Positions 23,113 to 35,149 of a DNA stretch of 64,000 bases are shown piece by piece. The notes beneath the pieces were generated by a model that saw nothing but the letters and a program-made list of their open reading frames with translations, was not told the DNA's origin and did not search any database. The first letter of the stretch is position 1. Every line of letters begins with the position of its first letter. The position numbers and the translations under genes were made by a program. Origin of the DNA: Thinopyrum elongatum (Eukaryota > Streptophyta > Magnoliopsida > Poales > Poaceae); NCBI GenBank assembly GCA_011799875.1, contig CM022300.1, positions 239,332,807 to 239,396,806 on the forward strand, in the 5' to 3' direction.

Positions 23113-24916
23113 TGTTGGGAAACGTAGTAGAAAAAAATATTCGCCCTACGATCACCCAGGAACAATATGAAGATGCATAATGGGTTGTGATCAATGATCT
23201 TTACCGACTTCGGGAGTGCAGTAGAAGTAGACGAGTCAGTGTAGATCATACTTGGAGTCCCTCGAACGTCGATGACGATCCCGTGAACCGCCCTTGAACG
23301 ATCCCTCGAACAAAAGCACGACCTCTCTACTTGGTTGCAAGTGTACGGTCTTCACGATCCGGCAGCGCTTCGCCGTCCAGAGATAATCGTCACCGGAGAA
23401 TTAGAGGGAGGAGATTAGAACCACACAGGGCTTCTAATTATGAGGATTAGAGGTGGCTAGGGCTAGATCTAATTAGTCAACTAGGACCAACAAGAACAAG
23501 AACTAGATCAACTAGAAGAGGCTCCAAAACTTATATCTTCAAAGGTTGGAAAACCTTTAGTATATATAGGTTAGATGGGAGGGAGAGAGCAGTCACCAAA
23601 GGGGAAGGAGCCCTGTTGGTGCGCCAGCCTTGGGGAGGAGTCGCACTCCCTCCCCAAGTAGGATTCGGCCCCCACAAGGAAAGGGGGGACGCCACTTCCA
23701 TATGGGCCTAAGTGGCCCATATTTCCTTCCACCTCTTGGCCTTTTAAGGCCCTTTGATATTTTAATTAAATATAAAATGTTCTAAATAATTTTAGACCAT
23801 TATATATATAATTTAACATCCTCGGAAACATTTTCCAACTATATATAATTAATCGGTAATACCTGGTATTACCCGATATTCATCGAAACCCTTTCGGTGA
23901 CCCCGAAACACTTTTGGAACCTCTCAGAACTATTCCAGATATTAATGAAACAATTCCACAAATATATTCTCATCACTCCCATCCTACTAACACTCAGCAG
24001 ATCATGATTACCTTAAGCTTGTGACCCCATAAGTTCGGTAAATCATAGACATGAACGAAACCCCTTCGTTCGATGACCGATAGCGGAACCGTGGACATCC
24101 ATATCGGTCCCTATGATTACACGAATGATATTCGAGTGAACCTTTGGTTATCATGTGATGTTCCCTTTGCTTCGCGATACTTTACAAAAGCCAGTGTGCA
24201 TCGGTATCCTCCTGAGTCATCACCATGCTCACTATATCGTTGCTCCCATTACCAGTTTTGTTCTTCTTTGTCGTTGACGTGTTCTGGCATCCCCGTGACG
24301 TAGTCACCTATGCCTGGCCCGACGATGATGGATGTCATCACACCGAGAGGGCCCTAAGAATATCTCTCCATCGTCGGAGGAGCAAATCCCACTCTTGAGC
24401 TATCCGGTCACTTGTCAAACTTTCCGGTGTGCCTGAAAGTTGTTGTTATGATAACCTTGTTACAGATGATGTTTGAGCAACCCAAAGCCCACCGTCCGGT
24501 AGGAAGTGACCGAGACACTCTCATGGTCTGAGGAACTAAAACACATGCTAACACTCCGTGTTATAACAGATGATTTCAGATGATATGATCACATAGTATG
24601 ACATACAAGTATTGGGTCGATTCAATATGGTTGTTCTTCTGACATCATACCCTCAATGTTGTTTTAGGATTATCGTTACACTTAACGATATCCTAAGATC
24701 CGGCAAACGTGATCACCAACAACACTTGAGCCGGTCTTAGAGGCGAGACCGGGAACCTATTGTTTACCGTTTATCATTCCACACGTGCATATGAGTTTTC
24801 CACTAAATCGCATATTCCAGGATCATAGCAGTTATAGCAAGGAATATAAACTCTTAACTATGAATAATGAAAATATAATAATACAATATTATTGCCTCTA
24901 GGGAATATTTCCAACA
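23113..24916 (-). repeat. 5' LTR of the Copia element, complete
   Basis: The repeat is 1804 bp, TGTTGGAAATATT...TTTCCCAACA on the minus strand. Length and both ends are those of the Angela/BARE/WIS group. The minus-strand TACGTTTCCCAACA end is the same as at 3804. Confidence 0.92.
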
Positions 24917-25605
24917 ATCAAGTGCAGGCACACCTTCCTCAATAGGCTTGAGAGGAGCACGAGGCTTACTTGACTTCTCTTGTACAGATTGCTTTGAAGA
25001 ATTTCACTGCCTATCACTTTTGCTCGCTAGAACTCCTTCAACGGCTTTCTGTCTATTGGGCACTAGGGCTTTTTCTTTCACTGTATTTCCATCGGCTGAA
25101 GGCACAACTTCTTCTTTCTCAGACGCCTGGGGCACAACTGGTGGAGCAATTCCTTCTTGAGCCATCGGCTCTTCAGATTTCTTTTCTTCCTCTTCCAACT
25201 GTGGTGCAGTGGAATGAGGAGACGGATCAACATCCATCTAGGTAGGGGCACCAGATGATGTGACCAGGGTGGATTTGTCTCGGGAAGCATTTAGCTCCCC
25301 CTCATTCTTGTCAATCTCCTCCATGTTTGATTCGGAGGGCTCAGATTGCAATTTTCTCGGAGGCGATGGATCTGCCTTCTCAACTTCAATTTCCTCATCA
25401 ACATCATCAACTGGGGCTTGCTGCTTAGGCAAAGCATTTCCTTCATCAGTCTTTTACAGGAAGATATCAACAACATCAGGTTGTTCTTGGGCTGCTGGAG
25501 TAGGAATGATGACCTCCACATGGCTAGCTTGCTGCATTGGTTCATCCTCGTGAGATGGCGATGTAGACGAACCCACATAGTCGAACGCATCCTCACAATT
25601 GCAAC
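24917..25605 (-). pseudogene. Acidic, proline/glutamate-rich ORF relic
   Basis: One minus-strand frame stays coding-like for about 230 codons with only three stops (25454, 25238, 25004). It is rich in E, D, P, S and A (for example EEEEKKSEEPMAQEG and DVDEEIEVEKADPSPP), with short basic patches (NRQKAVEG). The frame is cut by the Copia LTR at 24916. I do not recognise the product. It could be an intrinsically disordered ORF of a Gypsy element whose LTR lies to its right, or a captured host gene fragment. Confidence 0.5.
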
Positions 25606-25735
25606 GAAACTGAGAACTATCGAGAAGAAGCACACAACCGGAAAGAAGCAAACAACTCAGTAAACAAACAACACAACAACATGGCATGATGCACAACCAA
25701 GTATGATGCATGACAAGGTTAAATGTTGTTACTCA

Positions 25736-28083
25736 TGGCAAGAGATGATGCATGAAAGAACTCACATCAAAGCAAGTTTAAATGAGGCCGGAAACAACAC
25801 ATAACAATTCCGGAAAGTCCCCATATGCAAATTTCGAATTTTGGTACTGTTCTGCCCTATACACAATTTTAATGTTGTTAAACTACAAACTAAAGTGCAC
25901 CATGGTAATCTATACATTTTTCCACCCCATTTACTTATAAAGTTTATTTAATTCGGAGCTACGGTTAATTAGTTACGAAATAAACCATTTAGCATGTCAT
26001 ATATGCGAATTAATGCAAACAGCAAGTTTAAACATTTTTAACATAGATGAAAGTTGCAAATTATTAATCTACGTGAAATTCTAAGCATTTTACATATATG
26101 ACATGTTTTATTTGGATTAGCCATTTAAAAGATATGAACATCTCAATATACATGCAGATCTGGCCAAAACAGAAAAACAAAATAACATAAAGAAAAAAAC
26201 TACAGGACGGGCCGAATCCACCGCTTCAGTGGCGGCCAGCAGAATTGGTCCAAGTGCCAGTGTGTGCAGCAGAAAAAAAGTGAAAACAGGCAAGAATTGT
26301 GGGTGCCTGGGATTAGAACCCAGGACCTCCTGGTCTGGGCGCGAAGAGCAAACCAGCTACACTGCTGCAAGTTTTGTGATAGCATAAGGCCTCGGCCTCT
26401 TTTGAAGTAATTCAAAGGCCAGGCCTTCTTCTCCGTCGGGCACAGAGGACTGGGTCACAACGCCGGCGAGCAAGACAGCGACCGTCGGAGCAGAGGAGCA
26501 CCGGCGGGGGTGCGGAAATAGGGGATGGGTGCTACTGCATGTGCGCAGGCGCGGAGCAACAGCGGGTGCAGCACGAGCTCAAGGCTTTTGGTCATGGTGG
26601 CCAAGCCTCGGTGTTGTGCGTGCAAGTGCTGGGCGAGGCATGCGGCAGTACGTGCAGAGGAGTGGTGCTCGGGTGCATGAGTGCGTGAGTGTGCAGCTCG
26701 TCTGCTCGCACGGACGAGCGTGCGTGCGCATGAGCGAGCATCTCGGGTGCGAGGGAACTCGAGGTTGAGCAGGAGCTCGTCTCGGGCGCGCAGCATGGCA
26801 TGGATCAGGCGAGGCATACGGGTGCTCAAACATCGAGAGGAAGAAATGGAGAGGAAGGGGCGTTACCCAGCTCACCCTAGGACACGGCGAGGTCGACGGA
26901 GACGCGCCGGAGACGATGGGAGGGAGCTCTGAACCTTGGCGAAATTCTGACTGTGAAGGAAGAGGAAGCAGAGGAGGGAGACGCCGATGGACTTGGTGTC
27001 TCCGGCCTTGCATCGCAGTGGGAACAGGGTCGTGGAAGAAGACGGAAGACGGCTACGGCGAGGATCAAGCCGGAGAAGAGCTTGAGCTCTACTCGGCCAT
27101 GGCGCGGGCATTGGCTATGGTGGCGTGGGCGTGGACATGGGTTGGATCTCACCTTGGCGGCGGCGGCAGGGAGAAGAGGAGGGCAAGAGAAACCCTTGAG
27201 GAGGTGCAGGGGGTTTTATAGGAGGGCTTGGAGGCTTGGAGGAGTCGTGGTGAAACCACGGTGGCCATGTGCGCTCCTCACCGAGAGTTACCGTGAGAGA
27301 GATGTGATGGAGGTGGAAGAAAAGGTGCGGAGTGAGGGGATGACAGGTGGGGCGGCTGGGTGCATGAGGGAAATTTTACCAGGGAGAGAGGAGTTGGGCT
27401 GGATCGGCTGGGTTGCTGGTCGCTGGGCTGCGCTGCTGCTGCTGGGTTGCACTGCCTTTTTCTATTTCTTCACCCAGAAATAAAAGAGCAAAATGCACAG
27501 AGGAATTGTAGAGGGGTATGAGAGATATGAGAATGTCCCTAAGACCCTGGAATTATATACACAATTTTAAAAATGGTTTGGACATTTTTAGAGGAAGAAA
27601 AATATTCCAAGTTAAGTTTGAATTAATTCAAACTTGAGGCATTTTTTACCCCAACCAAATCAAGTCTAATTGAGATCAAATTTGGCAGAGAGGTACAAGG
27701 CATGGTCTAGAATTTGTAGGAAAAGAGTGAACATTATTAGAGGAGGAAAGATGTCACTTGCAAAATAAAGAAAGGAGGAGGGGTGAGGTGATGATGCATG
27801 GGACAAATGCATAGGCAAGCAACAATATCTAACATGGTGCAAGCACAATAAGATGAATACCACAAGGCATATGATGAGCATGAAGAATGCAAAATGACAA
27901 GAGGCACAAATGAAATATGACAATGATGGGCATGGCAATGCAAAATAACCAAATGATGAACATGATGCAAGAAGCAAAATATGACAATGGCACTCATCAT
28001 GATCATGGCAACAAACAGTTGAAACACACAACGACAACGAAATAAATGGAAGGCATCTGGAGCATCAGTCTCGGGGCGTCACA
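25736..28083 (-). repeat. Gypsy LTR (element T), minus strand, 3' LTR by position
   Basis: On the minus strand it begins TGTGACGCCCCGAGACTGATG at 28083, directly after a polypurine tract, so it is a 3' LTR. The body is A/T-rich at both sides with a GC-rich core (26440-27260). Its far end is not certain; I place it near 25736, where the acidic ORF region begins, but the LTR may be truncated. Numerous frames in the GC-rich core overlap on both strands and look like composition effects. Confidence 0.6.
26301..26370 (-). other. tRNA-like segment
   Basis: On the minus strand CTGGG-TTCTAAT-CCCAG (26323-26307) forms a perfect T-arm with a 7-base loop. About 45 bases upstream lies TAGCTGGTTTGCTC, like a D-arm or A box. 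The 5' acceptor arm does not pair with the expected partner GCACCCA, so it is not a functional tRNA gene. It may be a tRNA-derived SINE relic inside the LTR. Confidence 0.45.
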
Positions 28084-28097
28084 ACACTCCCCCACTA
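28084..28097 (-). other. Polypurine tract of element T
   Basis: On the minus strand TAGTGGGGGAGTGT is joined directly to the LTR start TGTGACGCC. Confidence 0.7.
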
Positions 28098-29041
28098 TAA
28101 GAAGATCTCGTCCCGAGATCTTAGGAATGAAATGGAAGAGAAAGAGATTGATGAAAAATAAAGGAAACGATCGAAACTCCCGAAGAAGAGAATCGACTGA
28201 AGAGGACTCATCCTGACGTCGAACTTGAAAAGAATTTGAGAATAACTCCGGAAAAATAGAGAGTCAGGTAGGATCCTGGGGATAAACCTGCGGGTTATGG
28301 GCCCACTAAATAGAAACATCGTTGAAATGATTGTTCGAAAGAGAGATGATGCACCGAAATGATTGAAAAACTTGACTGAGGTGACAACCTCTAATTAATT
28401 GAACGCAAACACCAATCTTTTGAGATGCCTTCATCACTTTGGAACGAATAAATGGCGAGAGGCAAATGAGGAAGGGGAAACATTTGATCCGAGGGAAGGA
28501 ATATGATCAACCCAAAAAACTTGAATTGAATCCACCGGAAACCAAAACGAGACGAACAATGATTTACTAGATGAGAATTCATCGATTGAGACAATTGAGG
28601 AAAGAATGATGAGGCTTCAGATGAACAAAATGGATACTCGATTCGAGACTTTAGACACCGTGAAGAAAAAGGGTGGGAGGTGGGAAAAACAAAGGCAACT
28701 TGGGACGGATGGAATGGCCACCGTTCAGAAAAACTGAGAATAGATCTTGAAGAGGATCGAATTAACTTGAAGAGAAAGGCACCGAATGAAAAGGATTGAC
28801 AACACAATGATCGAAAACAACCGTGTGATCCTAAAGAAAATTTAAAGGGGAAGAGGACTAGAATCAAAACACCTACGTCACAAATCCTCACCAGAGCGAC
28901 GAAGGGGATAAGGAGTAAAAAGAATTCCTACTCTCTGATATATAACTAGACTCAAAATAGTTTTCTTCTAGACTTGACAACGGACAGGCTACGATCAATC
29001 AAGGGGCTCCTATGGTCGGTCGAGCCTCTGATACCAACTTA
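28098..29041 (-). other. Internal remnant of element T
   Basis: Only about 950 bp separate the polypurine tract from a priming-site-like sequence on the minus strand, TGGTATCAGAGGC (29036-29024). A normal element would carry gag and pol between them, so this is an internal deletion or a non-autonomous form. The minus-strand text just before the tract reads CGGGACGAGATC, as in the tail of chromovirus-type Gypsy elements. The minus ORF at 28891-28391 has no recognisable motif. Confidence 0.55.
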
Positions 29042-29566
29042 CCACGCCCAATATGCGATCCTATCCGAGAGGAACTCGAAGGTCCAACCAAGGATAGAAG
29101 CGCATATTGAAGACACTTTTGCAAGGTGGATATCATTACATCAAACCATATACAACACAATTGGGGATACATACAAAGTCATAAAATTGACACATGAATA
29201 CATCAGACATCATACAGAAGAGCAACATCCGACTACGGATGAAAACAAACGGAAAACACAAACGACATCCACCCTGCTAGCCCAGGCTGCATACCAGGAA
29301 CCTAACCCAAGATCGACGAAGAAGAAGAAGAACTCCAAAAGCAAGCAAGCATCGCTCTCACGTCATGCCATCGCATTACCTGTACCTGCACCTGTTGTTG
29401 TAGTAATCTGTGAGCCACGAGGACTCAGCAATCCCAGTACCAAGGGTATCAAGACTAGCAAAGCTTAATGGGTATGGAATGGATAAGTGGTGAGGTTGCA
29501 GCAGCACTAAGCATTGTATGGTGGCTAACTTACGAGTACAAGAGTAAGAAGAGCAACTACGCATAA
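29041..29566 (-). repeat. Left arm of a large inverted repeat
   Basis: This arm is the reverse complement of 29896-30443. It sits directly against the priming-site-like sequence, so it is probably the 3' end of the 5' LTR of element T. Landmarks include CCCAATATGCGATCC at 29046 and ACGAAGAAGAAGAAG at 29317. Confidence 0.75.
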
Positions 29567-29895
29567 TGGTCCACCGGGATTCCTTATCGTAAGCATTGTG
29601 TTATCATGGTGTGAGGATGTTCCATCGGATGCATGTGGTAATTTATAATGGACAACTTGGAGCACCCCTGCAGGGTTAAATCTTTTCGGAAGCCGTGCCC
29701 ACGGTTATGTGGTGACTTGGAAATTTTTAATATCCGGTTGTAGAGAACTTGACACCAAACTTCAAATAAAATACACCAACCACGTGCGTAACCATGACCG
29801 TCTCTTTTCATGGGAGTTCAGGAAGAGAACACAGTGGGGGTTATGTTTGACTCGTAAGTAGTTTAGTATCACTTCTTGATCTTTACTAGTTTGTA
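29567..29895. other. Spacer of the inverted repeat
   Basis: About 330 bp of unique sequence without a recognisable frame. It would be the loop of a hairpin with 525-548 bp arms. Confidence 0.6.
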
Positions 29896-30443
29896 ACCGT
29901 TATGCGTAGTTTACTCTTCTTATTATTGTACTCGTAAGTTAGCCACCATACAATGCTTAGTGCTTGCTGCAACCTCGCCACTTATCCATTCCATACCCAT
30001 TAAGCTTTGCTAGTCTTGATACCCATGGTAATGGGATTGTTGAGTCCTCGTGGCTCACAAATTACTACAGCAACAGATGGACGTACAGGTAATGCGATGA
30101 TCTGACGTGAGAGTGATGCTTGCTTGTTTTGGAGTTCTTCTTTTGCTTCTTCTTCTTCTTTGGTCAAGGGATATGTGCCTGGTGGGCAGCCTGGGCTAGC
30201 AGGGTGGATGTCTTTCATGTTTTTCGTTTGATTTCATCCGTAGTCGGATGTTGCTCTTCTGTATGGTGTTTGCTACGTATTGATGTATTCATGTGGCGAT
30301 TGTATGCCTTTGTCTGTATCCCCATCTTGTTGTACATGGTACGATGTAATGATATCCACCTTGCAAAAGCGTCTTCAATATGCGCTTCTATCCGTGGTGG
30401 GACCTCTGAGTTTCTTGAGGATAGGATCGCATATTGGGCATGA
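29896..30443 (+). repeat. Right arm of a large inverted repeat
   Basis: This arm ends GGATCGCATATTGGGCATGACA, the reverse complement of the start of the left arm with some substitutions and small indels. Similarity fades after 30443. Confidence 0.75.
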
Positions 30444-31898
30444 CAAGGGTGCACCGCATTTGCTCGCTTCAACGCAGTCCCGCATTACGCATACATAAAG
30501 ATAAAAATGTCGGGACCAAACGGTGTTATTACAGTTAATGGCAACACTGAACGCTCCCTCCGAACTAAGGAGCAGACCGCAGCCTTCGCAGCCGAGGTGC
30601 ATGCATCCGAGGAGGCAGCCCGTGCAAGTAAGCGCATGCCCAGCTCATCAAAGCGTATGCGGGCCATGCAAACCGACCTCGGTCAAGCATTCCACCATAC
30701 TAAATAGCGGTACGGGCTCCTCACGCGCCTCCCCTGGAAGGGGCATTATGTCCCCAGGGTGCATAACTTTGCAGTAAAAATTCCCTGGGCTACCGAGAAG
30801 CCAAAATGATGGAAACGCATGATCAGCTCGACCGAGCAAGGACGCATTTCGGACTCGCATACCGGCAGGGCTCTGTAAAAGACACAACCAAGAATAGCAT
30901 GTCCATATGGATTTAACCATCCAAACGACACTGCAGACCTCTTTAAAGGACTCGACTGACGACAGCATCAAGTAAGCAAATGGCCGAGGTTGCAGACAGC
31001 CCATATCGACTTCGCTATTAATGAAGACGAACTCGTCAACGGCATGGAGAGGCGGACGTGCGGAAGGAAGCGGCCCGGGCTAATAAACCCGATGACAAGT
31101 CCGCCCTGTTTTGATATACTCCTTATTTTTTTTCTTTTTCTTCGCATTGTATCTTTTTAAAGTTCCTTTTGTCAAAGCTCGACATACATGGCTTGACCAT
31201 AGGAAATAAAGAAACTGCGCCCCTCAAGGTTCCTTAGTATTTCCTTATAATTACTGCCTTCGAGCCAAAAGAATACTTTATGATACAATTTCTATTCATA
31301 AAGGGCTTCACTTTTAATTGCACGCCCCACATTATAAGTACGAAGTACTCGACGTCTCAGATGTTGCATTATATGAATCAGTTTTGAACCTAGATTTTGG
31401 TCAATAGTTGGGTTTCCCAGCTCCTATGCTTACCTCTTGCGTTTCCGATGAATTCGGTTAAGGGTGTATAGGGAGAACCACTACTGCCAGCTCGCATGGC
31501 AGAGCACCTCTGTGGAGAAAGCCGAAAGCTGAATGTCTTGGTAAGCGCAAACTGGTCGGCCGTCCGATAACCGCATCAAGCGATGTGTCATTGGCAATCA
31601 CCCGTGTTAAACGAAGGGCTTCTTTTTAACATTAGTTGAAGTGGTCAGTGGCATAAACTCCGGCTATATAGCCGACCACTCCACACACCGGGGGCTCGTC
31701 ATCAGGCCCCACAGTCGAGATCCTATGACTAAGTGAAAGTTATAAAGTCGTTATAGTCTGATTGCCTAGTTATATGTGCACGGATGACCTTCGGGAACCA
31801 AGACATCGGCTAAGGGTCACAATTGCCTAAAGGAACACCCTTTGTATACCGTACAGAGGGGTCGAAGCTGACGACTGGCCACTTTCAGTTTAACACGG
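30444..31898. other. Non-coding or unrecognised part of element S
   Basis: No family motif is visible. A minus-strand frame of 118 codons is open at 30648-31004 but has no recognisable domain. The stretch 31100-31900 is A/T-rich and looks like the 3' flank of the antisense gene. Confidence 0.5.
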
Positions 31899-32993
31899 TC
31901 ATATAGGAGTCAAAATTAAAAAAAACACAATCACATGACGGAATATAATGTCGCATTCATTAAAGATAAAATGAAGTTTTGTACAACCAGCCACACTTCG
32001 GCATTCTAAAGCACTATCTAAAAAATAGAAAGTGTCCTTAGGACACTTGGCCTCGGTAATCCAGGCCACTTCCACTACCTCGGCGAGGAACTGCTCAGCG
32101 ATCCGATCCTTCCCTTCAGGGGGTCCCGCGGCCACGACAGCTACTTCGACGCGCCGAAAATGTGTCTTCATGCAGGCGTACGCTTGTTGAGCCCCCTCCA
32201 GGCACGTGGGTCGCTTCCAGCGAGCCACTTGCGGGACGGTTTCTTTCAGCTGAGCTAGGAGCCCAAAGAAGCTGGTCGACAGCACCTTCGTGGGTCATAG
32301 GTTGGCGCAGAAGTCTTGGAGTGTCGGCCTTGCCATATGGAGAAGTTCCACCAGCTGCTTCATCTGATGATTCAGCAGCTCCGGAGGCGATGGCGCCTGG
32401 AATTGTTGCCAGAACACCTTCTTTGCCTCGTGGCCCTCCCGGTCGCCAAAGTGGTGGCCGGTGTCCAACGCGCTCTTCGGGAGACTGGCGAAGACCTCTG
32501 CGGAGTGCCACAGTTGGGTGAGCTCGACGAACCCCTTGCTGCCAAACACACAATAAAGTAAAAATGGCTTACCTACGGCAATTTGCTCCACTTGCTGGTG
32601 CACTTCGCTGTCGCCACGGGCCTGGGTCTGTATCTCGGCATGCACCAGGCAGAGCTACTTGAGCTCTTTGCTTGCCTTCTTCTCCTTGTCCTGAAGGGCA
32701 TCGCGTGCCTCATACACGCCCTTCAAGGTCTCCTCAACCTCCAGGACCCGCCCCTGGTCCTTGCTCCTAGCCACCTTTTCAGCGGCTAGGTCCTCATCCT
32801 TGGCGGCTGCAACCTTCTACTACTAGGCCTCCTGCCGAGCTTTTGACAGCTCGGCCTTGAGCCCCTCAAGCTCGGCCAAAGCAGTTGTAATTCAAACAAC
32901 TCGACATTAGCTAATAATTCAAAACAGCTATCTTTACTCAAAGTAAATTCGACAACATCTCGGATTTGTAGCTTACCTTGAGACTGCTCGATC

Positions 32994-32998
32994 TGCTT
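32994..32998. other. Target-site duplication TGCTT, left copy
   Basis: TGCTT directly precedes the solo LTR and recurs at 35674-35678. Confidence 0.92.
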
Positions 32999-34098
32999 TG
33001 AAAGAACATGCGGTGCCCCCATGTTTGGTTTTGGTAATTGATGACAATCTCTATGGACTAATGGTTGCCTTGAGTTATATTTGAAGGATTTGTCCATAGG
33101 CTTTTCTTGGAGTCCATTTGTTAGTTTCAAGGAGAGTTTGTGTTGACCAAGGTGCTATTAAGGAATTATCCAAAGATTGGTCATGTGAGAGTTGAGCTTA
33201 TTGCAAGCATGTCTTGAAGAAGAAGATTGTGTGATCGTTCATGCTTACCTTCAAGGCATCATCCAATTGAAGAGAGTTGGAAAGGTTCAAGGTTGATCAA
33301 GACTAAGTCAAGAGTGAATCAAGTTAATCAACACACAAAGTGTAGAAGATGTACCGAGAGGGATCAAGCGATCCCATGGTATGGTAAGCATTGTTAATTA
33401 CGCTTTGTGTACTAACCCATGGTCTTCGTGAGAGTTCTTTGTGGGGTTAGGTTGCGGTGTGCAAGTTCAAGTGGATCATCACGAAGAGATCACATGCTTG
33501 AAGCTTGCCGTCCATTGTGGTGGCAATGGACTTGTGAAGATGAGCCAAAGAGTGGCTCACCCATAGCGGAGTATGGGGGAGCAATCAACTAGTCTTCACC
33601 GAGCCAACGGAATCAAGAAAGGTGGTCCAACTTGAGGAAGTCAAGATCGTCATCCTCTAGCTCAAGTGGACTTTGTGCAAGGCAAAGGTTTGCCCTTGAT
33701 AGGTTTTCTCTTTTACCGGTCTCATGGTGGTAGTTGGGAGACCGAGTTATAGGATCGATTGCCGTACTATCAAGGGGGGCTCTCGATGAGTAGCTTGATC
33801 GTATAGTTCGTAGAGAGCTCAAACCATTGCATCCTTGCATCATCTTTATTGGTTCTTGTTTGGTTCTTCTCCTTGTGAGATTTGGAGCTTTTTGTCATTT
33901 TCATGACAAGCTCGTGTTCATCGAAAACAGAGTTCACATGCTTCTTCTATGATGTTTTCGATGTTGGAGGTTATGCCGGTTCTTCTCTGTTGGAGGTTTC
34001 ACTCCTCTCTAAGTTATGGCAGTTCTGGTTTTATTGTATCCTTCCGTTTATCCGTGTCTTTACAAAATGAAGGCCTCCAAGTGCTATAGCCTCTGTGG

Positions 34099-34560
34099 CC
34101 TGCGGTAGTACTGCTCAAGGGAGCGGTAGTACCGCAGGGGCCAGTGGTAGTACCGCTCCTGGTGAGCGGTAGTACCGCTGCCTCTGGCCCAAAACACTGG
34201 CATGCGCGGAAGTAGGCGCGGAAGTAATTTTTTACATCCGCGCCCTACGCGGTAGTACCGCTCCCTGGATGCGGTAGTACCGTGTCGGATTTTTGCACAG
34301 ATCAAAACTTAGCGGAAGTAGCCACGGATGTAATTTTATTCGTCCGTGCCTTCCCAGCCTAGTCGAACCCTGCCTTGCGGTAGTACCGCAAGGGCGCGCG
34401 GTAGTACCGCTCCGGCGGTTCTACCGCTCATTGCGTCAATGCAACAGGGCTTCGTCTGGCCTCTACCATGGGTGCGGTAGTACCACACAGGCTAGCGGTA
34501 GTACCACAATGTCTTGCGGTAGTACCGCATGTCTGGTGCGGTAGTACCGCATGTCGCGGG
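34099..34560. repeat. Array of GCGGTAGTACCGC palindromes
   Basis: Twelve copies of GGTAGTAC occur in 460 bp, most extended to the 13-base palindrome GCGGTAGTACCGC. Spacing is irregular (15-110 bp), so it is a dispersed motif cluster, not a simple tandem repeat. Confidence 0.9.
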
Positions 34561-35149
34561 CTGAGTAAGTGGGTAACGGTTGGTTTTTCCCCCTCCTTTA
34601 AAAGGGGGTCTTCTTCCCCCTTGAGTTTATCTTTTGAGCAAGTTCTTGAGCACTTCTCTCTCCTCCATTGTTTACTCTCTTGAGCTTGCTTAACTCTCAA
34701 TCCCTCCAATGATTCTTGCTAGTTCTTGAGGGAAAAGAGAGGGGAGATCTAGATCCACGTTTCCACCAATCACTTTCTCCTCTAAGTGAGGGGAACCCCT
34801 TGGATCTAGATCTTGGAGTTCTTCGTGTTCTTCTTTCATTCTTCCTCTCATTTTCCTCCCTAGCATTAGTTGCTTTGGTGGGATTTGGGAGAGAAGGACT
34901 TGGGCACTCCGTGTGCCCTTGCCATTGCATTTGGTGCATCGGTTTGAGTTCTCCACGGTGATACGTGGAAGTGAAGTTGAGTAGCTTATTACTCTTGGGT
35001 GCTTGGTACCCTTGAGCTTGTTCCTCTTGGGTGCTTGGGCGCCCTAGACGGTTGGTGGTGTTCGGAGCTCAATCATTGTGGTGTAAAGCTCCGGGCAAGC
35101 GTCGGGGTCTCCAATTAGGTTGTGGAGATCGCCCCGAGCAATTTGACGG

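Larger units (their letters stand above)
12362..24916 (-). mobile_element. BARE/Angela/WIS-type Copia element, decayed and interrupted
   Basis: Read on the minus strand: complete 5' LTR 24916-23113, priming site, leader, internal region with pol relics, polypurine tract, and a 3' LTR truncated at 12362. Without the inserted element at 17418-22124 the internal part is about 5.1 kb, the normal size for Angela elements. Coding sequence is riddled with stops. The outer part of the 3' LTR was lost at the junction with element A. Confidence 0.9.

Noticed and set aside
26301..26370. Functional tRNA gene
   Set aside because: T-arm is good but the acceptor stem does not pair and the anticodon arm is poor; kept only as tRNA-like.
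26455..27483. Overlapping long frames on both strands
   Set aside because: High GC content removes stops in all frames; no domain or consistent codon pattern.
28391..28891. 166-codon minus-strand frame
   Set aside because: Serine- and phenylalanine-rich with no motif; lies in the internal remnant of element T and looks like chance.
28974..29468. 164-codon plus-strand frame
   Set aside because: It lies in the inverted-repeat arm; the equivalent arm at 29896-30443 does not keep the frame.
34099..34560. CRISPR array
   Set aside because: Repeats are short palindromes at irregular spacing in a plant LTR; no cas genes and a eukaryotic context.
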